Source: Paramecium pentaurelia
Lineage: Eukaryota; Ciliophora; Oligohymenophorea; Peniculida; Parameciidae
Direction of reading: 5' to 3'
Length of the DNA stretch: 64,000 bases
NCBI GenBank assembly: GCA_905183005.1
Contig: CAJJDO010000017.1
Span: forward strand, 498,516 to 562,515
Part shown: one piece after another, positions 24,267 through 37,558 of the stretch
Layout: the number at the start of each line of letters is the position of its first letter
Numbering within the stretch: the stretch's first letter is position 1
Program-made: the position numbers and the translations under genes
Notes under the pieces: generated by a model
Databases searched by the model: none
What the model was told of the DNA's origin: nothing
Seen by the model: only the letters and a program-made list of their open reading frames with translations

Positions 24267-25012
24267 CTTACTTATTTCATATAAACTCTATTTATTAACA
24301 TATTTTAAATATTATTAATATATATAATTAATAAAAATAAGAATTTCTATTCAGAAACAAATTAATCAATTGATAATAATTAACTTATTAAAATAAAAAA
24401 ATTACAACTCTATTATTACTTTTAAATCCATCAATTAATCATTATTTATAAAAAAGAAAAATAAATTAAATAATTTATTTAATATAATTAATTAAGAAGA
24501 TTAAAATAATTTAAGAATTAATATATCTAATATATCTAATATATCTTATGATTAATCAATTTTATTAAACAGCATTATATTATAAATTCTGTATTCATTA
24601 ATTATATTTGATTCATTCTACAGATATTTAGAATTTAATAACTTATTTGAATGTAATAATTTTAACTTAATTATTTACAGCTTTTAATAATAAATATTTA
24701 GATTATATTATTTATTACTCTTTCTATTGTTAATTATATTAGGATAAGATAAAATATATTATTAAATACATTATGTTTTATATAATTTTATAAAAATCTA
24801 ATACTTATAAGTTTGTTATTTTATTATTCTGGAAATTAAGAATTTATAAATTAAAATAAATAAAATAATCATATAGTATTCTTTTAGTTAACATTATAAC
24901 TAGATAATAGTGTTATTATTCAATATTTATATACTTCAATTTGAAGATTTATAAATTAATTAATGGATTTAAAAATAAGTCTTAAAATAATAAATTAAAT
25001 AAATAAGCTTCA
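24267..25012. other. AT-rich intergenic region
   Basis: About 750 bp with no coding frame. Contains a small 9-nt tandem repeat (listed separately). Should include the promoter of the membrane protein gene at 25013. Confidence 0.65.
24520..24547. repeat. 9-nt tandem repeat, three copies
   Basis: Three head-to-tail copies of ATATATCTA (last copy ends in TT). Short minisatellite in intergenic DNA. Confidence 0.85.
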
Positions 25013-26746
25013 ATGATTTTTAATAAATTCACTCTTAATTTTAAATCGAAATCTGTTGAAAATGATTATAGAAAGTTGTAATAAATCTACATAAAGTAGG
25101 AATTCACACTATTTTCAATACAGACAATAGTAAAAATAATATTGATTCTAGTTATTTTTTACAGCTTATATATTATACTACTTTTAAGAATATACTTTTA
25201 ATGGAATTATCATAGCAAATATTTTAGCTTTTATGTTATCAATAGTATTGCTGAAATTCATAATGAATTCTCATCCATCATGGAATGAGTATATATTGCC
25301 ACTACTGTAAATTTATATTGCCTACATTTGGAATTTAGACAATTTTTTCCCCACAACAACAGAAGATCCTAATTATGATTATGATGCCAGTTATGAGTAT
25401 AACTGGTATTATGGATTGCAAGCATTCTACTTTCATTTTGGTAACAAATAATAAAATGTATTAAAGCAATTTTGCAACTTGGGTATCAAATATGGCCTTA
25501 GGCAATTGTTCTTTTTGCTGTATATATTTAATATGTTACATATTATCCTACTGAGACATTAGAATATTTAGCTATGTGTTTGACAATATTTTTAGTTTTT
25601 ATTGGATTAGTTGTAATGAAATATTCAAATGAAAAGATAAAAAGATTATAATTTAGAGACAGTAGAGAATAAAATAGATGGATTAAAATTATAGATTAAG
25701 TTTTAGAGTAATCTATTGTTGTTATTAAGTTTGATCAAAAATAAGATTAATTAATACTTTAATAAATAAATGAAATATCAAAGACAAGATTAAAAATTGA
25801 AAATAATAAAGAATTAAGAGAAATGCTTAGAAATGTACCATAATATAATTATTATATTTAGATGATTATAGAAATTAACAATTTGGAGAAAGATCATGTT
25901 AAATAAAAGAATTTAGAGTAAGAAATAAGAGATCTCATAATTAAAAATGATTAATATAAATTAATTACTCATTAAGTTGATGTTCGATCAAATGTTTTAC
26001 AGTAAGAATATAAAGTAAAGTTGATACAATAAGTATTATCAGATGAATATTGTGTGATTGCAATATTTGAATCAAATTTAAAACATTAAAATAAATAACT
26101 CTAAATTGAAGTTAGGTAAAAAGAAAATATCTTTATATATTTATTGAAGTAATTCTTCTAATAAATAAAAACTGCTAATACTAAATTGAAAATACTATAT
26201 TCAATGATTAATTTTTAATAAATTCGTCTATTACTTTATGATGAGAATCTAAAAACTAATTAAACTTGGGTATCTACATCAGTCATCATAAATTAAATTA
26301 ATCTATTATATTCAAAGAAAATTAAAATTATTATAAAAAAAGATTTATAAGGGTTTTTGACTAATTAAATATATCTATTTAGTATATTAATGAGTATTAC
26401 ATAAATCTTTGATGAATTTTAACAAATGAAAATTAAAGGCAAAAATATTTTAAATATACAGAGAGTAAAAATAACTATGATAGGTAAGATGAATGATGCA
26501 ATTGCTAATTAAAAATTATTAAAATAAAACTTAGATTTAACTCAATCTCTTAAACAAAATTAAAAGATTATATTAAAGCATATTTAATAATTAATAACTA
26601 ATAAAAATATATAGACACAATAGAAAAATTAGATAATATCAATCTATTTAAATAAATTTTTGTTATGGGAAGGATTTAGAGAAAAATATTTCAATCTTAA
26701 AATAAAAGGAATGTATATTCATATGTCTTTTGAATTTGAAGTTTGA
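25013..26746 (+). CDS. Degenerate sensor-histidine-kinase-like membrane protein (copy B)
   Basis: About 561 residues, introns 22 and 26 nt. The first about 200 residues hold several hydrophobic segments (ANILAFMLSIVLLKFIM, PQAIVLFAVYIQYVTY, YLAMCLTIFLVFIGLVVM). The juxtamembrane EYNWYYGLQAFYFHF parallels DYQWYYGQHS in copy A at 15347. A PAS-like start VLEQSIVVIKFDQKQD follows, then helical sequence ending in a region with weak ATPase-like spacing. No conserved phospho-accepting His box or intact N/G boxes were seen, so signalling by phosphotransfer is doubtful; it may be a receptor-type pseudo-kinase. Shorter than copy A by about 130 residues, mostly at the C terminus. Both first exons start within the signal-anchor region. 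Confidence 0.72.
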
Positions 26747-26856
26747 TTTACTTCAGTACATATATCTCATTTTCTGATTAATAAAATATATTTAGATGAA
26801 AATTAAATATTATAATTTATTTGTAATTTAGGCATTTTATTATTATTTCTTTATAT

Positions 26857-27430
26857 TCAATATCTATAAACTGTGCTATAAGCTGGTGCAACATAGCTGG
26901 TAGTAACTGGAGCAATTGGAGCAGCAACACTGTAAGAGAGAGGTGAAGCATAAGTAATTTGTGGAGCTGTATTGATAGGTGCAACAAATGAGCTTCTTCT
27001 TACTTCTCTTTCTAAGTAGTCCACTCTTGGAACAGTTTTTTCAACAGGAACATAATCAACTTATTTTTCATATGTAACTTATGGTATGTATTCTTTTTGA
27101 TATTCTACTGGGTAATAATCTGTCACCCACTTTTGTTTAGGTACCTAAAAATATAAATAAGAAACTACTTTCACAACTCTTTATTCCTCCTCTAATTCTA
27201 CTACAGATTTCTAATATGGCACATATTCAAATCTTGATTCTCCCTTTATTGTTGTTGGAGCTGGTTATGCATAGGTTATTGGTTAAGCATATGAAATTGG
27301 TTATGCATAAGAGACTGGTTACACATAAGACACTGAATAATTGTTATAAATTATTACCTGGAGCAGGTCTTACAATCGATGTAGTAATTGGAGAGGCAAA
27401 TGAAACACCAAGAGGAGCATATGAGTACAT
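26857..27430 (-). CDS. Alveolin/articulin-like cortical cytoskeleton protein
   Basis: About 174 residues, introns 25 and 24 nt. N terminus: four QP-x-SYA-type repeats (SYVQPVSYAQPISYAQP). Core: alternating Val/Pro/Tyr and charged residues, e.g. VPKQKWVTDYYPVEYQKEYI and TYEKQVDYVPVEKTVPRVDY, the valine-proline-rich charged pattern of alveolins and articulins, which build the membrane skeleton (epiplasm) below the ciliate cortex. C terminus is Ala/Pro/Ser/Tyr-rich. Short for the family, so it may be a minor cortical component. The second intron (27145-27168) is 24 nt, keeps the frame and has no stop, so its removal rests on boundary signals only. Confidence 0.7.
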
Positions 27431-27501
27431 TTGATAAATAGAAATAAAATTTATTGAATTTTATTTTGGTTTATTCTAAAATGTTAAATATAAAGAATTT
27501 A

Positions 27502-29347
27502 TCATTTAAAATAAGCTAGTAATCTTTCATAATTTATGATATCTAAAGAATTTGAAACTTCAAAACAAATTAAATTGAATCTCTCTTATTCTCTATGACT
27601 AAATTGAATTTCATGGAATTTAAGTGCTTAATCTAAATCACACTATTCACATGTTCCTGGTAATAGATTTTTCTTTTTTGTTAACATCATTTATATAGTT
27701 TCTATTAAAGAAGGGTTCAATTTCTATTATAAATATAATAATTCACTTATTAAATAGATTATAAGATTGATTGTTCTTCTTCACTAGACAATATTTCATA
27801 CTTTCCAACTATCTTTTTCATAACTGAGTTTATTATGGCTGTTTAATTTGTTCTATCCTAATCATACATTACATAATCTTCAGCATTATCTTCTATTAAA
27901 TATCTACTTAACAATTTAATTTATTCATGATCATGAATCTCAAAGGGAGGTCTTTTTAGATTAAAATATCTACTTATGTAAAATATTTTTCACTTAATGA
28001 ATACTCAATTCTTCTGATTCATTAAAATATTTGTCAATATCTTAATATTGTACTCTATTTTTGAAAAGATTCAATCTAACTTTCATACAAATTTCTCTAA
28101 TATCTGAGAATTGAACTTTAGGCAACTTTTTCTTCATAATCTAAGATTTCATTTCTATCTTCATAATTTAAAATCCATTCTATAAAGGAGGTTCGATTTA
28201 ACCTACTCGAGAGACAGGAGAGTAAATTGAAAATTCGATTTCTCGAATCTTATCTTCTTAATTTTCGATAAGCTTTTCCATTTCTTAAATATGTAAATTC
28301 AGTCTTTAAATTTCAGTTTTTAATGATCTAATTTCTTAAATTTTAGTACTATTTAATTATTTTAATTTAGATACTCCATTTCTAATGAATATTTATTCTA
28401 CAATTATTCTAATTAAGATTGAATCTTAAATAATTCATCAGATGTTGTATTTTATTGACTTTATATCTAAACCTTATTTTAGACTTATAATTAGGATATG
28501 AGATCATTGCATTATTTATTATATTCATTCAAATCTTTAATAATTTTTTCATAACTTATGATTTCATTCAATTATTTCTCATTCTATTTTAAACTTTCTT
28601 CCAATTAAATCTTTAATTATTCCAATTAAATACTTGTAATTTAGAAGTTATAATATCATTATTTAACTACTTTTAATTTAATTCTTGATTGTCCCTTTAT
28701 AATATTTTGACTATCTTTTCTAGATGTAGAATTTACTTTTCTAAAGGCTCTGCTGATGATTAAATAGCTATCATTTATTCATTATATTCTAATTTTTATC
28801 TTAATCTAATAGTTTCATCTATATAATTTTGTAATTCTATCTAATTTATAATAAAGATATTTACTTCTAATTCTTAATAATTTGTAAATCTCATAGTTCT
28901 CTTTAATTCAATTAATTCTTTATTTTTACTCTATAACTCTAAAATCAATTATTTCTATTTGGTTTTCATTTTCATAATTAAACCATATTTTTCAATTTAT
29001 ACTTTTTATGATGATGTTTCAGGTTTAATAGAACCTTCAATTAAGTTTTCAAATCTTTGTAACTCCCTCTAATTTAAAAAATGACATTCTTACTTCTAAT
29101 TGTTATATTTTAGATTTTGCTTAAAGTAATTATTAAGTTTATTCATTCAATTAAGATTTCAATTTTATATTCTCATCATATAAATTTTCCTTCTCTCTGC
29201 CCATTTTAGGAGTTGTGTATTATTTTCTAAAGATCAATATTGAAAATACATTAATCTACTCTCTCTGATTGAACTATTATCTAATGGTTTATTGTGATTA
29301 GAAGTTGTTTAGGGACGAGTCAACTTTGATCTAATATAATAAGACAT
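27502..29347 (-). CDS. Large coiled-coil protein, unknown
   Basis: About 560-567 residues; six introns (23, 25, 23, 26, 22, 23 nt) give an exact frame, and a further 24-nt in-frame stop-free candidate intron lies at 28841-28864. N terminus is basic and disordered (MSYYIRSKLTRPQTTSN); residues about 45-380 are continuous coiled coil (ENIKLKSQLNEQTQQLL, KYSLEMEDTKIQEIRSLK). The C-terminal 170 residues are globular-helical (KVQFSDIREICMKVRLN, FEIHDHEQIKLLSRYLIED, EQERFNLICFEVSNSLDIIN), resembling paired EF-hand-like helices without calcium-ligand loops. Architecture (coil then degenerate EF-hand pair) recalls ciliary/basal-body proteins, but no ortholog is named. Confidence 0.8.
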
Positions 29348-29392
29348 AGATAATTATTAATAAATTTAATTGATTATATTAAATTAACCAAT

Positions 29393-32300
29393 TCAAGTGT
29401 TTTCCAATTCCATCTTTTTAATACATTATCTAATAAACATTCTAATTTTACGATTATTCTCTACTACTTTCATTGGTATCATATTTAACATTTACATATT
29501 TAAGTTAATCTATTATAAATTATGATTCATTATACTTAAATATTTAGTTTCTGTAAAAACAATAACCATATCACTGATACAACTAATTCTAATATCAATA
29601 TATAGATTATGACTAATATTAATTAAATAGTTAGAGTTGTTGACATTTAATTAGTCATAAAATCTAATTCAAAATCTGTTATCTGAGATACTGCTTATTT
29701 TATGTAATAAAATAATGATTAATCAATTTCATAGATTTCTTCATTATAAACAATTTCATCTAGATTTTCATTTCTGAAATATTGTAGATAATATTGTTCA
29801 ACATTATATATACCTAATTGAAGATTACCTTCTATTATCTTATAACATTTTGTATCATTATTTTTATTAATTATTGAACAAATATCTCCATAATAAGTTT
29901 AGAAAAATAGGTTTCTAAGATCTGGTAATCGATTTAATAAATCTTTTGCAAACTAAAATAAATTTAATATTTACATTTTAGAAACTTAATTAATTTCCTG
30001 TAAATATTGTTTAATCTTAAACAATCTTAGTCAAAATAGACATATTATTTATTTAAAAATCTGAATTCAAACTTGACAATTTGTATAGATTTATGTAATA
30101 ACCATAATTTTCAATTTAAATTGAACTTTAATAAAATTAAGGTAATAAGAATTATATTTAAGATTTCTCATTTGCACTACTGATTATATTGTATACTGCA
30201 AAAACTAAGGTTAACAAAGCAATTAATAGAAATCTAATATATTATTATCATACTATACAATTATTCCTTAATTGCCTTTTAATTTGCTTTTTCTATATTT
30301 TTGTATAATCTTTCTTCTTTTCAATTACAATTAATATTAATTATCTTCCTCAATAGCTTTAGAGTTCATCTTATCTTAACCATCTACATGTTATTATAAA
30401 TCTATTAATTATTATTCTTCATCTTCATCACTTGATTCATCATAATCAAAATTATTTAGTTTCTTTAAATCTTCATTATAAAACTTCAAAAATTTATCAA
30501 CTTTTCTTGATAAATTTTAAACATCATTTTAAGGAATCTCAAGAAATAAAAATATTACATTTTCTCTATCTATTTTGATTTCCAACATTAAAGTTATAAA
30601 TTTAATCATACCAATTGTAGTTCCAATAAATAAAACTAATAAAGATATTAATAAATTTAAATCAGGATATTATACTTAAGAGATAACATCCTAATATAAA
30701 ATTTAAGATATTTTTATTAATGGATCATGTATCTAATTGAAATAATTAAAAAGGATAATTTAAATTGAATTACTTTAAAATACATTATTAGATTGACTTA
30801 AAGATAGATTTAAACATACTGATGTAATTAAGAGAATTGAACTTTCTAAAGATAATTATATATCTTCATATTAATTGGATTTTTCATACATTCTCAAATT
30901 TATGGTTTCTGAATCAAAGTAAATTCTATAAAATTCCTAATTAAGATCATTATCAAAATTAATAATTAATTATGCTGATTCTTATATATCAATTTACAAT
31001 TGAGTAAAATTAAATTACTAATCCATACATAAATCTAATGTTCTTGAAATTAATAGATTTAAATTGATAATTTCATTATTAATTTAATAAATAGCTTTAA
31101 TTTCAGAAGTAAAACCTTCAAAATTTAATTAACAAAAATAATATTACATTGCAGTTATCAATACTATAAAATCTATCCAAATATTAGCATAAATACAAAA
31201 CTTAGTAATTTTATTATGTCTATGATTTTAAGATAATGCATTTCTTATTTTTATTTATGATTACATATTACTTAATAATTTCTAATCATTATCATATTCA
31301 TCCTAATTATTATTATTTCTAAATATAGAATTCTCCTCTTCTTCTTCTTCCAATTATTTCAAAAATCCTTATTCTTTTTCTTCATCTATATTAAGAATTT
31401 AATTATTAATTAATCTTCTCACTCTAATTTCCAAACCATAATCTAATTTAATTTATGTTTATTAATCTTCTTATTAATTTATCATATCTTTATAATCTTC
31501 ATATCGTTATTCTGTATATAAATCTTACAAAAACTATACTAAATTCTAATCATATTCAAAATTAGTATCAATTCTCAATGCTAATGTATCCAATGATTAT
31601 ACTGTTTGATTGGCTCTATTAGGTATTAATTTTTGAGTGATAGAAATAGACTATCTTTATGTAATCTGTATGGATTATCTACTTTAATTAGGTAATAAGT
31701 TTCTAGCATTACTAATAAATGTTGAAGCCTTTCTTCCACCCTAGACATCAGGAAAATCTATTTTTTCCAATTTAACTAACCAATATCCTGATTTTACTAA
31801 CTTCTTTGATGCTTATAATTCTAACAGTAGATTCTCATTAATTATTTAAGTGATCTCTATTTCCTTAACTGAACATTAGAAATAATAAACAGAATCAATA
31901 TTATTCTGACCAGATTTATGATATTATACTTATTTCCCATTTTGAGTTAAAATATCTGGCAAAAGAGTATTCAAATTTACTATCTATTTTATATGTCTAA
32001 GTTCTATATCGAAATATTGAATTGATCCAGAAGACATCTCTATAATTGTTGTTTCTTAGTCTATAATGAATACAGCTTATCCCTTAAAAGTAGGATCACT
32101 CTTGAAACATACTAAATATTATAATGAATCTATATTGAAACTTACTCTATATATAAATGGTATTATATAACCATTTCTATGTTTAATAAATTATAATTGT
32201 TCTTAATCAATATAAGTTCTTGGATAATCTCCATCATTTTACATATTAATTAACATATTATCAAAGAATTCTATTAAATAATTATCATGCTATTCAGCAT

Positions 32301-34322
32301 ATACTTTAGGCATTAAAATATTAATTGATTTGCCTCTCAATTCCTCTTTTTAATATCCAAAAAATGTTGTAAATAAAGAATTTAGATTAATAATTTTACC
32401 TATTTCTGATTTTCTAGCACATACCTAAAGAAATGGTATTGGATGTTTCTCTATATTATTTTCAATTAAATCTTCATCTTCAACTTTCACTTATAATTAC
32501 TACTTAGCTAACTTATGTTGATTCTTAAGTATTTGACCCATAAATGAATCATTAAATACTTGATAATAAAAGTTTGCTAATGTTTTTAGATCAGCAAATC
32601 CTAATGAATTCTTTTTGCTCATTTCTTAATGTTTTTCCATTACTTAATTACTTACTTTTGTAATCATAGCACCTATATGCATGAGTCTAACTAGATTTGG
32701 TTAATCTTCTTTAAGTTCATTCCAAAAAGTTTTGTAATATAATGCTGCCATTTTCATTTTAGAATACAATTCACTTTTATTATTTTGATTTGCAATTGCA
32801 TCCACAACATCATCACTTTTATCTTTAATAATCTTCCTATATTATAATAATTCAGTTACATATATCTATAAGTAATGAATTACTAGAAAAATTTAGGTTT
32901 GCTTTTTAGAGATACCAAATTAAATTGAAGATAAGCATCATTCTTATTATTTCTTCTTTCCATCAAAAATAAAGCATAAAAGATTCTTAAAGATGCTGAT
33001 GACCAAAATTTCCTTAATCCCAACCTAAACATCTTATCTAATTCAATAATCAATCCTCTTTTTAAATCATCTAATTATTCTGAATTTTAAGTTTTTCTTC
33101 TTTGTTTAAAATAACAATCATTCTATTTACATGTTTCTTTATGTTTCTCTATATATCCAATTAAGAGCATATAAGAATTCCTATCACTATCAGCCTAAGA
33201 TATCAATTAAAGAACATATCTAATATGAATCCATACATCCTCTCCACTTGAAAACTTATTCTAAGCTCTAACCAATGTGTCTACTTTAGATTTCTTAGTT
33301 GTCAACATTATAGATACAATAAATGGAAGACCAATAACCCAAGCAATTAATCCTCCTGAAAATTCAGCACTTTCCTAAACTTTACATATAACCAACATAA
33401 CATTAGCCCAAAAATAGTATGAACTGATAATAGAGTAAAATCTTCCAACTTCAAAATCATAAATTGGATCAGCAAAATTATATTCTTTAAATAACCAAGC
33501 AGATAAAGTGAATGTTGTTAAAACCAAAATCCATGATTCATTTTTACCTAAAAAACAATACAAAACTTAACATGTAACTTTATTTATTATAAATGCTACT
33601 TCTCCATTACTATCTTATCTTGCTGTTCTATTACCACTAGTCATTCCAGGTTCAAAAAATGCATAAGCCACAATTGCACATATTAATACAAATATTAACA
33701 TAAATAATAATGTTATTAGAGCATGAAATATATGCCATCCTTACCAACATTATACATTAATTTCATCATATCCATATATTACATATTCATTAGTTATTGG
33801 ATCATTATAACATTGAAGTATTGAAGTTAAGGTTTCTGTAATAGGTAAAAAAAACACTGTTACAAAATAAAATGCTACTTATCTTAATACATAGACAGGC
33901 CACATAAATTTAAATTTATTCTATGAAAATGAGTATGAAACGTATATGATATTCAAAATTATCAATAAAATTGCACTTAAACAAATATAAACTGAGACTA
34001 ACAATGCAAAATATGATAAATTTGGTACATATGTTGATATAGAAAACACATTTACAAAATTTAAAATATTGGTTAAAAATGAATCAGCTTTCCAAATATA
34101 TAGTATTTTATTATTGAATGGAAATGAATGCATCTAAACATAATCCAATGAAGTCAGAATGTAAAAGTAAATCATTTAATCATCAGCCTTTTCTTCTTTT
34201 GCCAATACAAATAAAACTTTGAAAATTACTACCTTAACCTTTGTTAAAAAATAATCCAACCCTTTCTATTCAGTCTCAATAAGATTTTCATTTTCTTCTT
34301 CATCATCCAATTACCCTTTCAT
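29393..34322 (-). CDS. PAS-domain polytopic membrane protein (ciliate family)
   Basis: About 1,612 residues, introns 23, 20, 22 and 26 nt give an exact frame. The N-terminal about 330 residues contain many membrane segments (YFALLVSVYICLSAILLIIL, VAFYFVTVFFLPI, FHALITLLFMLIFVLICAI, GLIAWVIGLPFIVSIML). A helical region follows (SDRNSYMLLIGYIEKHKETC). A PAS domain sits near residues 625-740: GKIINLNSLFTTFFGYQKEE, LRGKSINILMPK and a core ending in YIIPFIYRVSFNI. Later come acidic low-complexity stretches and at least three more hydrophobic segments, then a conserved-looking C terminus (MLNMIPMKVVENNRKIRMFI). This layout matches large ciliate PAS/transmembrane proteins of unknown function, presumed sensors. 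Ligand unknown. Confidence 0.85.
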
Positions 34323-34605
34323 TTATAATAATTTTAATTAAATTTGTTTATTTTGATCATTTATTAAACACTATAATTATGTTTGATTTAATAATTGATC
34401 AATGTAAATGAATACTAAACGAATTTTCTTAATTAATCTACTTAAATTAAAGTTAACAATTTATGAAGAACCAATAAAAATTATTGATATAGATTATGAA
34501 AATGTTAGGATATTTGATTTATGAAATTATATTAAAAATAAATAATTTAGAAGTTCATCTTGAATATTTTAATTAGACAAAATAAAAATTACTTTTTCTT
34601 TCATT

Positions 34606-35133
34606 ATGATGGAAAAGGTTTTAAAGTTTTAAGTAGTCACAAAAGGAGAGAAAATAAATACCATACAACCATTGCTACCAACAATTAATTTCAATTTCTC
34701 TGAAAAATAAAATAATTACACAGAAATTTTAGATCATTAATATATTGGGAATCGATATTGTGGAACTTATCGTAGTAATAGTTAGAAAAGAAATTAGATA
34801 AAATCTATAAGAAGATCAAAAGGTGTAGGTTATTCATAGTTGATTGATAATTATAAAAATACTAGTAGATAATCTTAGGAGAATCCCTTTTAGACAGAAT
34901 TACTTATAAAATAATTTTAAAATAGTAGAACAAAAGAATAGCCTACAGAGAGATAGAATACATTAACAGATTGTCCATAACTTAAATTTCACACTATAGA
35001 GGCTATGACTAAAAATATAAGATATAAGTCATAACCTAAGAAGACAGAGTATAATGAGACAGACATTAAAATTACTCCTTATGTACATTAGAATAAAAGA
35101 TATTAATGTATTGATTATTACTACATTGTTTGA
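34606..35133 (+). CDS. Hypothetical basic, Gln/Asn-rich protein
   Basis: Intronless, 175 residues, stop TGA 35131. Starts with two Met codons. Sequence is polar with many Gln encoded by TAA/TAG (EQPTERQNTLTDCPQLKFHT) and basic patches (KRNQIKSIRRSKGVGYSQL). Likely disordered; no domain recognised. It sits 283 bp from the divergent PAS gene and converges on the trichocyst gene, with 42 nt between stops. Real gene judged by length and by balanced codon use against surrounding AT-rich DNA. Confidence 0.65.
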
Positions 35134-35175
35134 ATATAATTTTAAATAGGGTTGTTTTTATTATAAATTTAAAAC

Positions 35176-36380
35176 TCATTTCTTTCCATATGAGGTTTGA
35201 TTAGCCATTTCTAAAACTTATTATTTGAAAATGTGAATGACTTCATCAATAATAGCATTTTCCTCTATAAATTAATATAAAAATTGCAATACCATTTCTT
35301 CTATTCAATTCAGTTTCATACAAATCTCTTAATTCTTATAATGTAGCAGTGGCAGCATTGATGGCATTCTAAGAGTCTTTCAAGACACTGTTAGCTTTAG
35401 CTTAAACAGCAAGTGCAGCTTATTCTTACTTGAAATATGAGAGAATAATCATACCACAACCAATTTATCTTATAATTGAGTCTTTCTTTGGATTTCATCA
35501 TTAAGATGAGCAACTTCAGATTCAGTATCAGCAAGCCAATCAGCTAATTAATAATAAGCAGCAATTTCATTGGCTTCCAAATTAGCCAAAGAAGCTTTTA
35601 ATTAATCTTCTAAATCAGATAAAGCATTATAAACAAGTTATCCAACATTATTACCTGGTTATCTATCAGAAGTTGAAGATCCATCATTCTCTCCAAGTGC
35701 ATGTAATTCTGCATTTCCAGATGCTTATTCAACAGCTAATTAAGCAAATTTAGTCATAGCATCTTAATTAAATAATTGACTATATTATTTTAATTTGTCT
35801 GAGACATTTTGGACATTAATTTCAACCATAGATGATGGTTATCCTGTTAAATATCCACTCAAATCATTTTTCAATACTCTTATAACTCCAAGAGCATCAT
35901 TATGTTATTTAATTGCTCTAACAAACAAACCATTTGAGAAACATCTCAATTCTTATAATTCAACTGATCTTCTATCAATATCAGCTAATCTTTAAGTTGC
36001 CCATGCAATATAATCTGTTGCTTCCTATATTAGATAATTATTTAAGTACTCTATATTCAATTCCAATTTATTCTCTTCTTGCTTTAGCACTAGCCCATGC
36101 TTTTTAATTTAATTCATTGACTTTTGATAATGCAGCAATTCTAGCTTAACCAATTTCTTCATCTGAGATATTCTTTTCATCTGCAACTCCTTGGGCTTCA
36201 ATATTGCTTGTTTTCAAATCATTCAATAAATCATAAACTGCTTAAACTGCATCATTTGATTCTGAACCTGTCTAAATAATTTATCAACTCTAAAGGTACT
36301 TGAAGTAATAAAGAGAAATCAATATCAAATGCTGATACACACATTAAACCTATCATTGCCAAAATTATGATCTTGTTCAT
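35176..36380 (-). CDS. Trichocyst matrix protein (TMP)
   Basis: About 365 residues, introns 28, 25, 26 and 28 nt. TMPs are secretory-granule proteins that crystallise in the trichocyst and expand on Ca2+-triggered release. Evidence: cleavable signal peptide (MNKIIILAMIGLMCVSA), then the family-typical start GSESNDAVQAVYDLLNDLK followed by TSNIEAQGVADEKN, coiled-coil segments rich in Ala/Leu/Asp, a second related domain (NNVGQLVYNALSDLEDQLK) and a C-terminal helical part ending TSYGKK. Two TMP-type domains separated by a linker match proTMP precursors processed into mature polypeptides. This gene family is the strongest marker that the organism is Paramecium. Confidence 0.93.
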
Positions 36381-36592
36381 TTTCTCTAAACTTTATTATT
36401 ATATTAAATAAAAACGGTATTGTAAATATTCTTTTTAATAAATATTCAACATAAATTCATAGTTCTATCAAATACAATATCTCTTTTGATAGTTTATATT
36501 AACTTCAAGATATGCAAAACTATCAATTTATCATGTCTCAAAGTTTATAAACTATATTAATATTTTATTTTTTATATATCTAACTGCTAATT

Positions 36593-36921
36593 ATGAGTGA
36601 CTCATTGAGATCACTGTCAACAAATCAATCGATTGAAGGACAAATCAGCAAAAAGAAAAAAGTGTAATCTACTTCTTCAAAGACTAATCGTCCTTAAAAT
36701 ATTAGTTATAGTGAGCTCATAGATTTATTGCATCCAAATCATTTATTCATTAATATTAGTTTAGAAGATAAGTTCAATGCAATTGAAATGTATAAATATT
36801 CATATAAAATAGCATTGATTCCACCTATTTCCCAAATTTCAAATTTGTAGTTGATGAAAACTTAGAAGACACAGAAGTTAAATGGAAGCGTTTACCTTCA
36901 TTTATTAAATTGACAACCTGA
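36593..36921 (+). CDS. Small hypothetical protein
   Basis: 101 residues with one 23-nt intron, stop TGA 36919. N terminus Ser/Lys-rich (SKKKKVQSTSSKTNRPQNIS), then a compact segment YSELIDLLHPNHLFINISLE and, after the intron, YFPNFKFVVDENLED and TEVKWKRLPSFIKL. The intron is well supported: unspliced, the frame turns to poor sequence; spliced, it continues with conserved-looking aromatic residues. No family recognised. Shares a 212-bp divergent spacer with the trichocyst gene. Confidence 0.65.
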
Positions 36922-37276
36922 AATAGGTATTATCCTTTTAGTTTTCATATATAATAACATATTATGTCATACTATCTTATTTTCATCATCCTTTCTATCA
37001 AACAGATTTAATTTTTCCAAATTAAACCCATATAAATTTCATCTTATATATATATATATAGAATTGAAATTCTTATTTAAGATAATAATAAACTTAGAAT
37101 CATAGAACAATTCCAAACAGAAATTGTTTTCAAAATGGATTTTACACATAATGGTTTCATTAAAATATGTATATAAATATTCCAATTATCTATTTTTTTC
37201 CCATATAATAAACTTAAAAGATGGAAGAATCTAAAGAAATAATTATGAATATAATTTTCTTTGGTTATTTATAGAA

Positions 37277-37527
37277 ATTCATATATGTTTAGCCTTAAAA
37301 TCAGAAGAGGCTTCTTTGATTCCTTCATGTAATTTCTTTAAAGCTTCTTAATATTGAAGTAATGAAACTTTGTTCTAGCCTTATCCACCTGTAGTAGTTT
37401 TTCCTGATCCACAAGAGCATTTTTTAACCTCAGATGATGTATCAGGTTAATCATTATTTCCTCTCAGTTGTTGGGCTGTCACACTGAGTATCAAAAACAC
37501 AAGCAATAATACTTTTAATATATTCAT
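37277..37527 (-). CDS. Small secreted protein
   Basis: 82 residues, intronless. A clear signal peptide (MNILKVLLLVFLILSVTAQQ) is followed by a polar stretch with a single CSC motif and a Gly/Thr-rich segment (CGSGKTTTGGQGQNK), then a helix (LLQYQEALKKLHEGIKEASS). Likely secreted or lumenal of secretory granules. No family recognised. Directly upstream, 31 nt away on the same strand, ends the gene at 37559. Confidence 0.6.
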
Positions 37528-37558
37528 TATATTAAATAATAAAAAACGATTACTCTGA

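Noticed and set aside
28188..28250. Possible tRNA T-loop-like GGTTCGA segment
   Set aside because: It lies inside a coding exon of the coiled-coil gene and no acceptor stem or anticodon arm can be folded around it.
32860..32920. 33- or 50-nt intron in the PAS gene
   Set aside because: A normal 23-nt intron slightly downstream (GTAACT...ATAG) restores the frame; the earlier GTATCT is exon.
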